The notes below the pieces were generated by a model that worked only from the letters and a program-made list of their open reading frames with translations, made no database searches and had not been told where the DNA came from. The position numbers and the translations under genes are program-made. 64,000 nt of DNA, taken from NCBI RefSeq assembly GCF_019457635.1, contig NZ_CP080412.1, forward strand, positions 1,426,001 through 1,490,000, read 5' to 3'. Positions 35,453 through 44,554 of this stretch are shown here, in pieces; within the stretch, counting starts at the first letter, position 1; each line of letters begins with the position of its first letter. The DNA comes from Shewanella mangrovisoli (GTDB lineage Bacteria; Pseudomonadota; Gammaproteobacteria; Enterobacterales; Shewanellaceae).

Positions 35453-35896
35453 TTATTTTAAGCGTGCGGCTAATAGGTTATCGGCGCTCAGTTTACCTGC
35501 ACCTGACACGGCCAGAGACACTGTGGCGGCTAACAGGGCTAAACCAAATTCATAACCGTTATTGCTGAGGAACAGACCATTACCAATGTGGACCGAGAAA
35601 ATCGCGACCACCATAGTAAATGACAATACCAGTGCCGTTGGGCGAGTCAGTAAACCGATAATGATCAGCAAGCCACCAAAGAATTCGCTCGAGCCCGCCA
35701 TCAGCGCCATTAAGTAGCCAGGGGTTAAGCCGATGGAGGCCATCCATTGTCCAGTGCCTTCTAGGCCGTAGCCGCCAAACCAGCCGAAGAGTTTTTGTGA
35801 GCCGTGGGCCATGAGGATGATCCCTATAGGAATACGCAGGGCCAATGGGGCGAAGCTTGGGGCAGAGGTCAGTAATTTTGTGATAAGTGCTTTCAT
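35453..35896 (-). CDS. DoxX family membrane protein
   Basis: A 147-residue inner-membrane protein with four predicted helices. Family residues seen: LALRIPIGIILMAHGSQKLFGWFGGYGLEGTGQWMASIGLTPG (in parts) and GSSEFFGGLLIIIGLLTRPTALVLSFTMVVAIF. DoxX-like proteins are linked to quinone/sulfur redox functions in archaea, and YqjF is the enterobacterial counterpart; function here is not established. Cotranscribed with pirin and divergent from a LysR gene. Confidence 0.88.
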   Translation of the reverse strand: MKALITKLLTSAPSFAPLALRIPIGIILMAHGSQKLFGWFGGYGLEGTGQWMASIGLTPGYLMALMAGSSEFFGGLLIIIGLLTRPTALVLSFTMVVAIFSVHIGNGLFLSNNGYEFGLALLAATVSLAVSGAGKLSADNLLAARLK

Positions 35897-36060
35897 GGGA
35901 TGTTCCTTAATTCAAATTTTTTAACTATGTCGTTAATGGGTTAGTCGGTGGAGGTTTAGCGTTAATCTCTCCATTGGTTTAAAGTTTAGTCTTGACCTTG
36001 TAGAAAGAAAATCGGAACATTTTCAAAGTTTATTTCAAAAAATTTGAACAAGAGGCGGCT

Positions 36061-36954
36061 ATGTTACCTGTGATGAGTCTCGATGGCTTGATAGTGCTCG
36101 ATGCTATTGATAAGAAAGGCAGTTTTTCGGCAGCGGCCGAATCCTTATTCCGGGTGCCATCGGCGCTGACCTACACAGTGCAGAAATTAGAGAGCGACTT
36201 AGGAGTAAAATTATTTGAACGTAAGGGCCAGCGCGCCGAGCTAACCTTAGTTGGCCAGTTGGTATTACGCCAAGGGCGGGAGATTTTAGCCGCCACCGCA
36301 AGGCTTGAAGAGGCGGTTCGGCAACTCGAAACGGGCTGGGAGTCGGCGTTAACCTTAGCGATTGACACTGTGGTGCCCGATTTACCACTGTTAAAACTGA
36401 TTGCTGAATTTACCGAGTTAGGTAAACAGGTGACTATTAATATCACTGAGGAATCATTGGGTGGCGGCTGGGATGCACTGTATTCGGGCCGAGCCGATAT
36501 TGCCATTGGGGTCACGGGGGAGTTACCTAAGGGGCAATATCATTTAGTCGAAATCGGCATGCTTGAATTCGTGTTTGCCCTAGCGCCTCACCATCCCTTA
36601 GCACAGTTTGACCATCCCATCCCCACCGAAGCGCTGTTGCAATTCCCCTCCGTGGTGGTGGCCGACAGCTCAACGGCGCTCGCGCAGCGCTCCAGTGGAT
36701 TGTTTGATAGTCGCCAAGTCATCCGCGTGCCGAACATGCAGACCAAGATTAAAGCCCAGCAACTTGGGCTGGGTGTGGGTTATCTTCCCAAGCATTTGAT
36801 CCGCGAAGAACTCGCTTCAGGCGCATTAGTCGCGTGTCAGGTTGAGATCCCAAGACCAGCGCAGCCAGTGTTTCTTGCGTGGCGCAAGGGAAATCAAGGC
36901 AAGGCGCAGGCGTGGTTTGCCGAACGTTTACCCCATTGCGACTGGTTGTTTTAG
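36061..36954 (+). CDS. LysR-family regulator divergent from doxX-pirin
   Basis: A 297-residue LysR protein. HTH: LDAIDKKGSFSAAAESLFRVPSALTYTVQKLESDLGVKLFERKGQRAELT (about 10-58, described in parts), effector domain after about residue 90. Divergent arrangement to a DoxX/pirin pair, with a 164-base gap, resembles E. coli yhaJ with yhaK and yqjF, suggesting it regulates that pair, maybe in response to an aromatic or quinone compound. That is inference from synteny. Confidence 0.88.
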   Translation: MLPVMSLDGLIVLDAIDKKGSFSAAAESLFRVPSALTYTVQKLESDLGVKLFERKGQRAELTLVGQLVLRQGREILAATARLEEAVRQLETGWESALTLAIDTVVPDLPLLKLIAEFTELGKQVTINITEESLGGGWDALYSGRADIAIGVTGELPKGQYHLVEIGMLEFVFALAPHHPLAQFDHPIPTEALLQFPSVVVADSSTALAQRSSGLFDSRQVIRVPNMQTKIKAQQLGLGVGYLPKHLIREELASGALVACQVEIPRPAQPVFLAWRKGNQGKAQAWFAERLPHCDWLF

Positions 36955-36993
36955 TGAGATGTAAAGCGTGCGTTTTGGTACTGGATTGAGTGA

Positions 36994-37027
36994 ATCACAG
37001 TACTTAACCATTGCTAAGTACTGTGAT
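36994..37027. repeat. 13-bp inverted repeat between convergent genes
   Basis: ATCACAGTACTTA / TAAGTACTGTGAT with an 8-base loop, in the gap between the LysR and nucleotidase stops. There is no T-tract on either strand, so it is an atypical terminator or another element. Confidence 0.6.
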
Positions 37028-37084
37028 GAATTAAGAGGGCAGGGCTTTGTGGCAGCGCTGATATAAATCCCTGACACTGGGCGC

Positions 37085-38836
37085 TTACACTGAACGCTTC
37101 AAATGGCTGGTGTAATGCACATGGGGCGAGAGCAAGTCCGCTAAATTGGGGTTGGGTGCCCGATTGAGGAAGCGAATAAAGGCCTGGGGTAGGGTGAGCG
37201 TCTCAATCGATTCCTGCCAGCGCGCCTGTAACAGTGGGTGATAACCTTCTTTCCCTGCGGCGGTATAAGAGGTCGACACCCCCACATAGAGTGCATCGGG
37301 CTGCACTGGATACCAGAGTGATAAGCCATCCTGCTGCATCATTTCAAGCTTGAACAAGCGCTCCCCCATTGGGCGTCTGCCATCGTAGTAATAACGCAAT
37401 CCATAGGTATAGGGGAAGCTGCCCGCACCTGTGCCGCGCACACTGTTGTTTGTCGCGGCGTTAATCGCCGACTCCAGCGCTTGGTATAAATACTGGCCTT
37501 GGATTTCGTATTTGACTAATGGCAATTCGAAGGGGAGCAATTGGCCTAATACATCGGCGAGGGTCAGCCTGCCTTGGGCGACCGATTGCCTTACGCCACC
37601 CGCGTTATGCAGGGCAAAGTGGATGCGAGGATCTTCAAGTTTGGCCTCTTGGAACATACTACGGCTCACCCAAGGGGCGATTTCGCTGCCATGGGGTAAT
37701 GCCTTAGACGGCAGTCTGGTATGCACTAGATTCTTAGGCACAAGGGCTAAGACTTTGTTTTCCATCTCGGCAATCGCGGGGCGATAGATATCGTGGATCA
37801 CGCCGTGAATGTCTTCATCGGCATCATCCCACAATACATAGGGATGCTCATTAAAGCGTTGCTGCACGGCTTGGTAGTCGGTGTTATCCACTTGCTCACT
37901 CGAACTCAACATAAACTGCTTATCGAGCATAAAGTAGTTGCCACCCTTGAGGCTGATTGCGCGGCCCGCTGCATCAAATTCAATCTCGGCCAAGCCTAAG
38001 GTTTCGGCGTATTTCCCCGCATGCACTATTGGAGTGCCATGGATGGTTTCACCATAGGGAATATTGCTTAACCCCAAGGCGCTAAAATCGCCCTGCAAGG
38101 TATGGGTATGACCGCCGACGATAAGGCTGATGCCATCGACTTGTTCGGCAAGCCTTTTATCCTGATCTAAACCTAAGTGACTCAGCACGATAATATGCTT
38201 GATGCCTTTGGCATGCAGATGCGCGACGGTGCGCGCCGTGGTCGCAATCGCATCGACAAAGTGGGTGTCGGAATCGGGTCTGGCGATGTCTTTCATCTGA
38301 TCCAGAGTAATGCCTATGATAGCGAGCTTTTTGTCGTAGAAGGGCTTTTCGAGGTAGCTGGCAAGTTGGTTTTTTTCATCATAGGCCAGAATATTCGCCA
38401 CAGTACGCAGGTTACCCGGCTTGCGGATATCCTCTTGGCTCAAGTCCATATTCCCCGCCAACAGCGGAAAATCGATTTGCTTAGCAAATTCGGCGAGCCG
38501 CGCATTGCCTTCATCAATATCGTGATTACCAATCACCATGGCATCGGGCGCGAGTAAATTTAGCAGATGAGCGTTGGCCTTACCCTTAAAATGGCTGAAA
38601 TACAGCGTGCCTTGGAAACTGTCGCCCCCATGCAAAAATAAGAACGGCATTTGGCTTTGTGCGGCTCGGTCACGTGCCTGACTGATCTGATAGCCCAGGC
38701 GTGCATAGCCACCACTGTGACTGGTGATATCTAAGGCTTTAAGCCCGAGATTGAAGGAAAATTGTACGCGGCTGGGCTCAAAATTCGAATGGGTATCGTT
38801 GATGTGCGCGAGTGAGAGTGTGTATCCCTGTGTCAT
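37085..38836 (-). CDS. 5'-nucleotidase/UDP-sugar hydrolase family protein without signal peptide
   Basis: A 583-residue two-domain metallophosphatase. N-terminal calcineurin-like motifs are complete: LAHINDTHSNFE (metal 1), LHGGDSFQGTLYF, IGNHDIDEGN, VLSHLGLDQD and GGHTHTLQGD. The C-terminal 5'-nucleotidase domain (about 360-560) has ALHNAGGVRQSV and a YQALESAINAA helix. UshA-type enzymes are periplasmic, but this protein starts MTQGYTLSLAHIND with no hydrophobic leader, so it is predicted to be cytoplasmic. Single gene; substrates may differ from UshA. Confidence 0.85.
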   Translation of the reverse strand: MTQGYTLSLAHINDTHSNFEPSRVQFSFNLGLKALDITSHSGGYARLGYQISQARDRAAQSQMPFLFLHGGDSFQGTLYFSHFKGKANAHLLNLLAPDAMVIGNHDIDEGNARLAEFAKQIDFPLLAGNMDLSQEDIRKPGNLRTVANILAYDEKNQLASYLEKPFYDKKLAIIGITLDQMKDIARPDSDTHFVDAIATTARTVAHLHAKGIKHIIVLSHLGLDQDKRLAEQVDGISLIVGGHTHTLQGDFSALGLSNIPYGETIHGTPIVHAGKYAETLGLAEIEFDAAGRAISLKGGNYFMLDKQFMLSSSEQVDNTDYQAVQQRFNEHPYVLWDDADEDIHGVIHDIYRPAIAEMENKVLALVPKNLVHTRLPSKALPHGSEIAPWVSRSMFQEAKLEDPRIHFALHNAGGVRQSVAQGRLTLADVLGQLLPFELPLVKYEIQGQYLYQALESAINAATNNSVRGTGAGSFPYTYGLRYYYDGRRPMGERLFKLEMMQQDGLSLWYPVQPDALYVGVSTSYTAAGKEGYHPLLQARWQESIETLTLPQAFIRFLNRAPNPNLADLLSPHVHYTSHLKRSV

Positions 38837-38872
38837 AACCTACCTCTTTTACGGCGGGAGATTATAACCTTC

Positions 38873-38907
38873 TCCCCAAAAACAAGAAAGGGAGCCAAGC
38901 TCCCTTT
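38873..38907 (-). terminator. Terminator after the CNNM/CBS gene
   Basis: AAAGGGAGC / GCTCCCTTT (38887-38895 with 38899-38907) with a 3-base loop; the minus-strand tail CTTGTTTTTGG supplies a T-run. Confidence 0.65.
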
Positions 38908-38933
38908 ACTTTAACAATGACTAAATAATGTCA

Positions 38934-40025
38934 TTAACCCGAGCGTGCCTCGTCATCTTCGGCGGCGGCTTCGAAGTCGCCATCATCGGAGAGTCGAATG
39001 CCTTTTTGCTTCATGCGCTTGGTCCAGAGTTTACGGGCCAGTTGCTGCATGTCGGTCGCAGGGTCATTCACATCGACAATCTCTAAGCCAAGTAGCGATT
39101 CGATAATATCTTCTTGGGTCACAATACCTTGGCTACTGCCGTATTCGTCAACCACCATCGCAATTTGGGTATTGCGTTTAATCATCCGCTCGAATAACGG
39201 CAAAATTTTAGCCGTCTCGGGCACCACAAATAGGCTGCGCTTAAGCTCACCAATCGGTGCATCAGGGGTGTAACGTTCCGCCAGCAAGACATCGGTACGG
39301 GTGATGTAACCGATAATATCGTCGTGGTCCTGATCGTATACCGGAATACGGGTAAAAGGTTTGTCGCGATATTCCTGCACAAACTCATTTTGCGTCAGTG
39401 AAACCGGCAAGGAGAACATTACAGTACGCGGCGTCATAATTGCCGTCACCGGCACGTCACGCACCTTGAGCATTTGGGTCAAAATTTTAGACTCTTGCTC
39501 GTCTAACTCACCGGATTCGTGACCAATCTTGGCCATGGCGCTCATTTCTTGGCGAATGTACTGACCTTCTTCCCCTTTACCCAGCAGGCGAGTCACCTGT
39601 TGCGACATCCAAATCAGCGGCTTAGTGACACGCTTCATCCAAGTGATGGCAATCGACACACTCGGGGCTAAACGGCGCCAGTGATTGGCTCCCACAGATT
39701 TCGGAATAATCTCTGAGAAGAATAGGATGATAAAAGTTAACACTCCGGAGAACACGCCGAGCATGTCATCACCAAAGACCTTGGCCGCTTGCGCACCGGC
39801 AACGGCTGCACCCACAGTGTGGGCAATGGTGTTTAGGGTCAAAATAGACACGAGAGGCGCTTCGATGTTTTCTTTTAGTTTACGCAACCGGGCGGCCGCG
39901 GCACTGTCTGTTTGTTCGAGCGAGGCGATATAACTAGGGGTAACCGAGAGCAACACTGCTTCGAATACACTGCACAGAAAAGAAACTCCGACAGCGACAA
40001 GCACTATAATGATGAGGGTTAACAT
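38934..40025 (-). CDS. HlyC/CorC-type membrane protein (CNNM domain plus CBS pair)
   Basis: A 363-residue protein. The DUF21/CNNM domain (about 1-180) has three to four membrane helices, starting LTLIIIVLVAVGVSFLCSVFEAVLLSV; related proteins handle Mg2+ or Co2+. A CBS pair follows (about 195-315: VRDVPVTAIMTPRTVMFSL, DKPFTRIPVYDQDHDDIIGYITRTDVLLA, MVVDEYGSSQGIVTQEDIIESLLG). The usual C-terminal CorC_HlyC domain is absent and is replaced by an acidic tail (DDGDFEAAAEDDEARSG). The chosen ATG at 40025 begins the first helix; an earlier start adds 15 soluble residues. Confidence 0.87.
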   Translation of the reverse strand: MLTLIIIVLVAVGVSFLCSVFEAVLLSVTPSYIASLEQTDSAAAARLRKLKENIEAPLVSILTLNTIAHTVGAAVAGAQAAKVFGDDMLGVFSGVLTFIILFFSEIIPKSVGANHWRRLAPSVSIAITWMKRVTKPLIWMSQQVTRLLGKGEEGQYIRQEMSAMAKIGHESGELDEQESKILTQMLKVRDVPVTAIMTPRTVMFSLPVSLTQNEFVQEYRDKPFTRIPVYDQDHDDIIGYITRTDVLLAERYTPDAPIGELKRSLFVVPETAKILPLFERMIKRNTQIAMVVDEYGSSQGIVTQEDIIESLLGLEIVDVNDPATDMQQLARKLWTKRMKQKGIRLSDDGDFEAAAEDDEARSG

Positions 40026-40169
40026 ATAGGTGGTATTACAACTCCATAATTTAGGCCAACATTGACCCACGCCGATTCTAGCATAGGAGTGTGGAGTTGC
40101 TGGCTAAAATTTTTCTGCGTCTGTATAATTCGCCGCCCTGTTGCAGGTTTTGGTGTTGAGGTTAGTTCT

Positions 40170-41291
40170 ATGAGTGAAAAAAAGATCAATTTATTAGACC
40201 TTGATCGTAAGGCGATGCGCGCATTATTTGCGGATCTGGGTGAGAAGCCTTTCCGTGCCGATCAGCTGATGAAGTGGATCTATCATTTCGGTGTCAGTGA
40301 CTTCGAAGAGATGACTAACATCAACAAAGTGTTACGCCAAAAGCTGGCGGCGCGCTGTGAGATTGTGGCGCCTGAGATTTCTAGCTATCAAAAATCCACC
40401 GATGGCACCATTAAGTTCGCCATCCATGTCGGCGAAGGCCAAGAAGTTGAAACCGTATATATTCCTGAAGATGACCGCGCCACCCTGTGTGTGTCATCTC
40501 AAGTGGGCTGCGCCCTTGAATGTACTTTCTGCTCGACCGCACAGCAAGGCTTTAACCGCAACTTAACTGTCTCTGAAATCGTCGGTCAAATTTGGCGTGT
40601 TTCCCACTTTTTAGGGTTCGCCAAAGAAACCGGCGAGCGGCCAATCACCAACGTGGTGATGATGGGCATGGGTGAACCTCTGCTTAACCTTGCCAACGTG
40701 ATCCCTGCGATGGATATCATGCTGGACGACTTCGGCTTTAGCCTGTCAAAACGCCGTGTGACACTGTCAACTTCGGGCGTAGTGCCAGCATTAGATAAAC
40801 TCGGTGATGCCCTCGATGTGGCGCTGGCCGTGAGTATCCATGCGCCAAACGATGAACTGCGCGATATTCTGGTTCCCGTGAATAAAAAGTATCCATTGCA
40901 AGAGTTCTTGGCGGGAATTCGCCGTTATATCGCTAAATCTAATGCTAACCGTGGCCGCGTGACGGTGGAGTATGTGATGCTCGATCACATCAACGACAGT
41001 ACTGAACAAGCCCATGAATTAGCACAATTAATGAAGGATACACCCTGCAAGGTTAACCTGATCCCATTCAACCCATACCCAGGCTCGCCCTATGGTCGCT
41101 CGTCAAACTCGCGCATCGACCGTTTTTCTAAGGTATTGATGGAATATGGCTTAACTGTGATTGTACGTAAAACCCGTGGTGATGATATTGACGCGGCCTG
41201 TGGCCAGTTAGCGGGTGATATTCGCGATCGAACCAAGCGTTTAGCAAAAAAACGCATGCAAGAAAATCAGATTTCGGTCACAATGAATTAA
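40170..41291 (+). CDS. rlmN: Dual-specificity RNA methyltransferase RlmN
   Basis: Radical SAM enzyme that makes m2A at 23S rRNA position 2503 and in tRNAs. The 373-residue protein has the cluster motif [28 protein letters not shown], and the C-terminal methyl-carrying Cys in [15 protein letters not shown] at 40170 begins [11 protein letters not shown], matching the family; the open frame continues upstream in unrelated sequence. It begins the rlmN-pilW-rodZ-ispG-hisS-yfgM-bamB run, with TATAAT (40124-40129) a possible -10. Confidence 0.96.
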   Translation: MSEKKINLLDLDRKAMRALFADLGEKPFRADQLMKWIYHFGVSDFEEMTNINKVLRQKLAARCEIVAPEISSYQKSTDGTIKFAIHVGEGQEVETVYIPEDDRATLCVSSQVGCALECTFCSTAQQGFNRNLTVSEIVGQIWRVSHFLGFAKETGERPITNVVMMGMGEPLLNLANVIPAMDIMLDDFGFSLSKRRVTLSTSGVVPALDKLGDALDVALAVSIHAPNDELRDILVPVNKKYPLQEFLAGIRRYIAKSNANRGRVTVEYVMLDHINDSTEQAHELAQLMKDTPCKVNLIPFNPYPGSPYGRSSNSRIDRFSKVLMEYGLTVIVRKTRGDDIDAACGQLAGDIRDRTKRLAKKRMQENQISVTMN

Positions 41292-41323
41292 CTCTTTGTT
41301 TGCACAGATTTATAGGCTTGCCC

Positions 41324-42112
41324 ATGAAGCATGGATTGTCAGGGTTATCATTAGCAATTGCCCTGTCATTATTAGTGACAGGATGCGTAACTGAGCGTAC
41401 CTATTCAGGGACTGATATTCCCGTGTCGGAGCGAAAACTCGATAAAGTCGCCGCCGCACGGGAGCGTATGCAGCTCGGTTTAACCTACCTTAATCGAGGT
41501 AACTCGGAACAAGCCAAATACAATCTTGATAAAGCCGTTGAATATGCGCCAGAGCTTGAAGATGTGCATGTGGCCATGGCCTATTACTATCAAACCGTTG
41601 GCGATTTAGTACGTACCGAACAGGCGTATCAAGACGCTATCAATACTAAGGACGCCTCTGGCGATTCCATGAATAACTTTGGGGTGTTTTTGTGCCAACA
41701 AAAGCGATACGACAAAGCTGAAAAAATGTTTTTGGCCGCGATAGAAATGCCCAAATATACGCGTACCGCGTCCAGTTATGAAAACTTAGGCATTTGCAGC
41801 CGAGACGCGGGACAAACAGAAAAGGCACGACAGTATTTTCAGATGGCGTTAAAGTATGACCCGAGACGCTCGGTGTCTTTACTGGAGCTGGCTGAGCTTG
41901 GGGTAGATAAAGGTGATTATGTCGATGCGCAAAACCAATTAGCGCGCTATCACCAAGTGGCAGCCCAGACTCCAGAGAGTTTAACGCTCGGAATAAAAAT
42001 TGAGCAGGCGTTGAATGATGATGCTGCTATGAAGCGATTTGGCATTTTATTGCTCGCCAAATTCCCAGCATCGCCTCAAGCCAAGCAATACAGAGTTAAT
42101 TTGCATCAATGA
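41324..42112 (+). CDS. pilW: Type IV pilus biogenesis/stability lipoprotein PilW (PilF)
   Basis: A 262-residue outer-membrane lipoprotein that helps PilQ secretin multimer formation. Signal ends in LLVTGC (Cys 21), followed by five to six TPR repeats (for example RMQLGLTYLNRGNSEQAKYNLDKAVEYAPE, YENLGICSRDAGQTEKARQYFQMALKYDP, in parts). Its 4-base overlap with rodZ supports coupling. The upstream TTG at 41300 was rejected since the ATG gives a normal lipoprotein leader. Confidence 0.9.
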   Translation: MKHGLSGLSLAIALSLLVTGCVTERTYSGTDIPVSERKLDKVAAARERMQLGLTYLNRGNSEQAKYNLDKAVEYAPELEDVHVAMAYYYQTVGDLVRTEQAYQDAINTKDASGDSMNNFGVFLCQQKRYDKAEKMFLAAIEMPKYTRTASSYENLGICSRDAGQTEKARQYFQMALKYDPRRSVSLLELAELGVDKGDYVDAQNQLARYHQVAAQTPESLTLGIKIEQALNDDAAMKRFGILLLAKFPASPQAKQYRVNLHQ

Positions 42113-43236
42113 AAGATAACGAAATAAACGCGTCAGTAGAACCAGTAGCAGCGAGTGAAGCTGAGTCGACGCCTGATGTAACGCTCGGCACTGTACTCAG
42201 AACGGCTCGTGAGCAGATGGGCTTAAGCATTGCGGATACCGCGGTGAAGTTACATCTGCGCCCAGGGATTGTTGAAAATCTCGAAGCCGACGATTTCTCT
42301 AATATTTCTTCTTCGACTTATGTTCGCGGATATGTCAAAAACTATGCGCGCATGCTGGGGGTGGATAACGCCCTGATTGAGGCATGCCTAGCGCGGCAGG
42401 TGCCGTTAGTGACGCAGCCTGCCATGCAAAGCTTTTCCCGCAAGACGACCTATCAAGCTCGTGACACTAAATTAAAGTGGCTGAGCTTTTTTATTGTCAT
42501 CGTGTTACTGGGCCTGTTCGTCCTATGGTGGATGCAACGAACCACGCTAGTGACCCATGTTGATGTGTCTCAACCGACAGCGGAAGAGTTAGCTGCGGCG
42601 AATCAAACCTTGCCGGGCGATGTGCTGCTAACGGAAACTGACGCCAGCGAGCGCTTAAGCGAGATTGCAGTCAATGGTTCAATGGCGACTGATGGTCCGG
42701 TTAAAGATACCGATGAGAGCACTATCGACCCGAATATAAACGATATGGCGGCGATGGAAGCAGAGCAGACGTCTGCCAATTCGGCGATGAATCCGAGCGA
42801 ATCTAATTCCGCACTGACTAGCAATGCTTCTAACACTGCGCCGAGTTCTGCAGCGAGTAATACCGTTGGGACTCCGAGTGCTACACAAAACGCTGCGACC
42901 AATACCGCCCCAGTGCAGAACCAAACCGCATCGAATGCACCCGCAACTAATACTGCGTCGACAGCACAAGCCATGCCAGTGACCGCAGGGCAGTCGAGCA
43001 TTACTATTGAGCTCACGGGCGATTGCTGGATCAACATCGTCGATGCCAAGGGCAAAGCGATTGTTGACGGCGTCCGTGGTGCTGGTGCGAATATTCAAGC
43101 CAGTGGTGTGCCTCCGTTTAAAGTGATCCTAGGCGCTCCTACTGTCGTGTCCACGTTTACGGTCGATGGTAAAGCCATCAGCCTTGCTGAATTTCCTAAG
43201 GGTCGTGTTGCGCGTTTGACTATCCCACAGGTTTAA
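42109..43236 (+). CDS. rodZ: Cytoskeletal protein RodZ
   Basis: A 375-residue bitopic membrane protein that anchors MreB and supports rod shape. It has an N-terminal cytoplasmic helix-turn-helix domain (about 27-85: LGTVLRTAREQMGLSIADTAVKLHLRPGIVENLEADDF), a juxtamembrane basic stretch, one TM helix (about 121-142), a long Ala/Asn/Ser/Thr-rich periplasmic linker (about 190-290) and a C-terminal DUF4115 beta domain (about 297-375, CWINIVDAKGKAIVDG). Linker composition is extreme but usual for RodZ. Between pilW and ispG as in relatives. Confidence 0.93.
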   Translation: MKDNEINASVEPVAASEAESTPDVTLGTVLRTAREQMGLSIADTAVKLHLRPGIVENLEADDFSNISSSTYVRGYVKNYARMLGVDNALIEACLARQVPLVTQPAMQSFSRKTTYQARDTKLKWLSFFIVIVLLGLFVLWWMQRTTLVTHVDVSQPTAEELAAANQTLPGDVLLTETDASERLSEIAVNGSMATDGPVKDTDESTIDPNINDMAAMEAEQTSANSAMNPSESNSALTSNASNTAPSSAASNTVGTPSATQNAATNTAPVQNQTASNAPATNTASTAQAMPVTAGQSSITIELTGDCWINIVDAKGKAIVDGVRGAGANIQASGVPPFKVILGAPTVVSTFTVDGKAISLAEFPKGRVARLTIPQV

Positions 43237-43278
43237 GTCTGGCGCCTGACACAGAGTACCGAAAAGAGCGTATTGAGT

Positions 43279-44394
43279 ATGTATAACGAAACACCCATAA
43301 AGAGACGTCCTTCAACCCGCATCTATGTGGGCAATGTGCCGATTGGTGATGGTGCGCCGATTGCCGTACAGTCGATGACTAACACTAAGACCACAGATGT
43401 TGAGGCAACCGTAGCCCAAATCCGTGCCCTAGAGAAAGTGGGTGCCGATATCGTGCGTGTCTCTGTGCCGACCATGGATGCCGCCGAAGCTTTTAAAGTG
43501 ATTAAGCAATCGGTGTCTGTGCCCTTGGTTGCGGATATCCACTTCGATTACCGTATCGCCCTGAAAGTAGCCGAATATGGTGTGGACTGTTTGCGTATCA
43601 ACCCAGGTAATATCGGTAACGAAGAGCGTATCCGCAGTGTGGTGGAGTGCGCCCGCGATAAAAACATTCCTATCCGTATTGGGGTGAACGGCGGTTCATT
43701 AGAAAAAGATCTGATGGACAAATACAAAGAGCCTACGCCGGAAGCCTTGCTCGAATCGGCTATGCGCCATGTGGACATTCTTGACCGTTTGAATTTCGAC
43801 CAATTTAAGGTCAGCGTAAAAGCCTCCGATGTGTTCTTGGCGGTAGAATCCTATCGTTTATTGGCCAAACAAATTCGCCAGCCATTGCATTTAGGTATTA
43901 CCGAAGCAGGTGGTGCCCGTGCCGGTGCGGTGAAGTCGGCTGTTGGCTTAGGCATGCTGCTTGCGGAAGGCATTGGTGATACGCTGCGTATTTCGTTAGC
44001 GGCCGATCCGGTGGAAGAAATCAAAGTTGGCTTTGATATCCTAAAGTCACTGCGTATCCGTAGTCGTGGCATTAACTTTATTGCCTGTCCTTCCTGCTCG
44101 CGGCAAGAGTTCGATGTGATCAGCACGGTAAATGAATTAGAACGCCGCCTCGAAGATGTGACGACCGCGATGGATGTGTCTATCATCGGCTGTGTGGTCA
44201 ATGGCCCAGGCGAAGCCTTAGTGTCACACATCGGCTTAACGGGTGGACATCGTAAGAGTGGTTATTACGATGAAGGCGAGCGTCAAAAAGAGCGTTTCGA
44301 CAATGACAATCTAGTCGATTCCCTCGAGGCGAAAATTCGCGCTAAGGCGAGCCAAATGGCCAATCGCATCCAAGTGAAAGACACGACTGAGTAA
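43279..44394 (+). CDS. ispG: 4-hydroxy-3-methylbut-2-enyl-diphosphate synthase (IspG)
   Basis: Converts MEcPP to HMBPP in the MEP isoprenoid pathway using a 4Fe-4S cluster. The 371-residue protein contains [41 protein letters not shown], and the cluster cysteines in [10 protein letters not shown] and CVVNGPGEA. The ATG at 43279 is chosen; a TTG two codons earlier is open. Separated from rodZ by 42 bases and followed by a 160-base gap before hisS. Confidence 0.97.
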   Translation: MYNETPIKRRPSTRIYVGNVPIGDGAPIAVQSMTNTKTTDVEATVAQIRALEKVGADIVRVSVPTMDAAEAFKVIKQSVSVPLVADIHFDYRIALKVAEYGVDCLRINPGNIGNEERIRSVVECARDKNIPIRIGVNGGSLEKDLMDKYKEPTPEALLESAMRHVDILDRLNFDQFKVSVKASDVFLAVESYRLLAKQIRQPLHLGITEAGGARAGAVKSAVGLGMLLAEGIGDTLRISLAADPVEEIKVGFDILKSLRIRSRGINFIACPSCSRQEFDVISTVNELERRLEDVTTAMDVSIIGCVVNGPGEALVSHIGLTGGHRKSGYYDEGERQKERFDNDNLVDSLEAKIRAKASQMANRIQVKDTTE

Positions 44395-44455
44395 CAGACA
44401 CAGCCGAATCAAACCCATAGATTAGGCGTTATAAAAACACTCAAGCCTTGAGCTA

Positions 44456-44486
44456 GACCCCGAAACCGACGGGGTCATTTTACGTT
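44456..44486 (+). terminator. Hairpin between ispG and hisS
   Basis: GACCCCG (44456-44462) / CGGGGTC (44470-44476) with a 7-base loop, then ATTTTACGTTT. A probable partial terminator or attenuator ahead of hisS. Confidence 0.55.
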
Positions 44487-44554
44487 TAGTGTTGAACAGC
44501 CTATAATGCCTGACATTTTTTATTAATTTAGCGAAAATCGGACGAGTCGATACA

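Noticed and set aside
42640..43000. Antisense ORFs of up to 150 codons over the rodZ linker
   Set aside because: They arise from the low-complexity Ala/Asn/Ser/Thr-rich linker and have no RBS.
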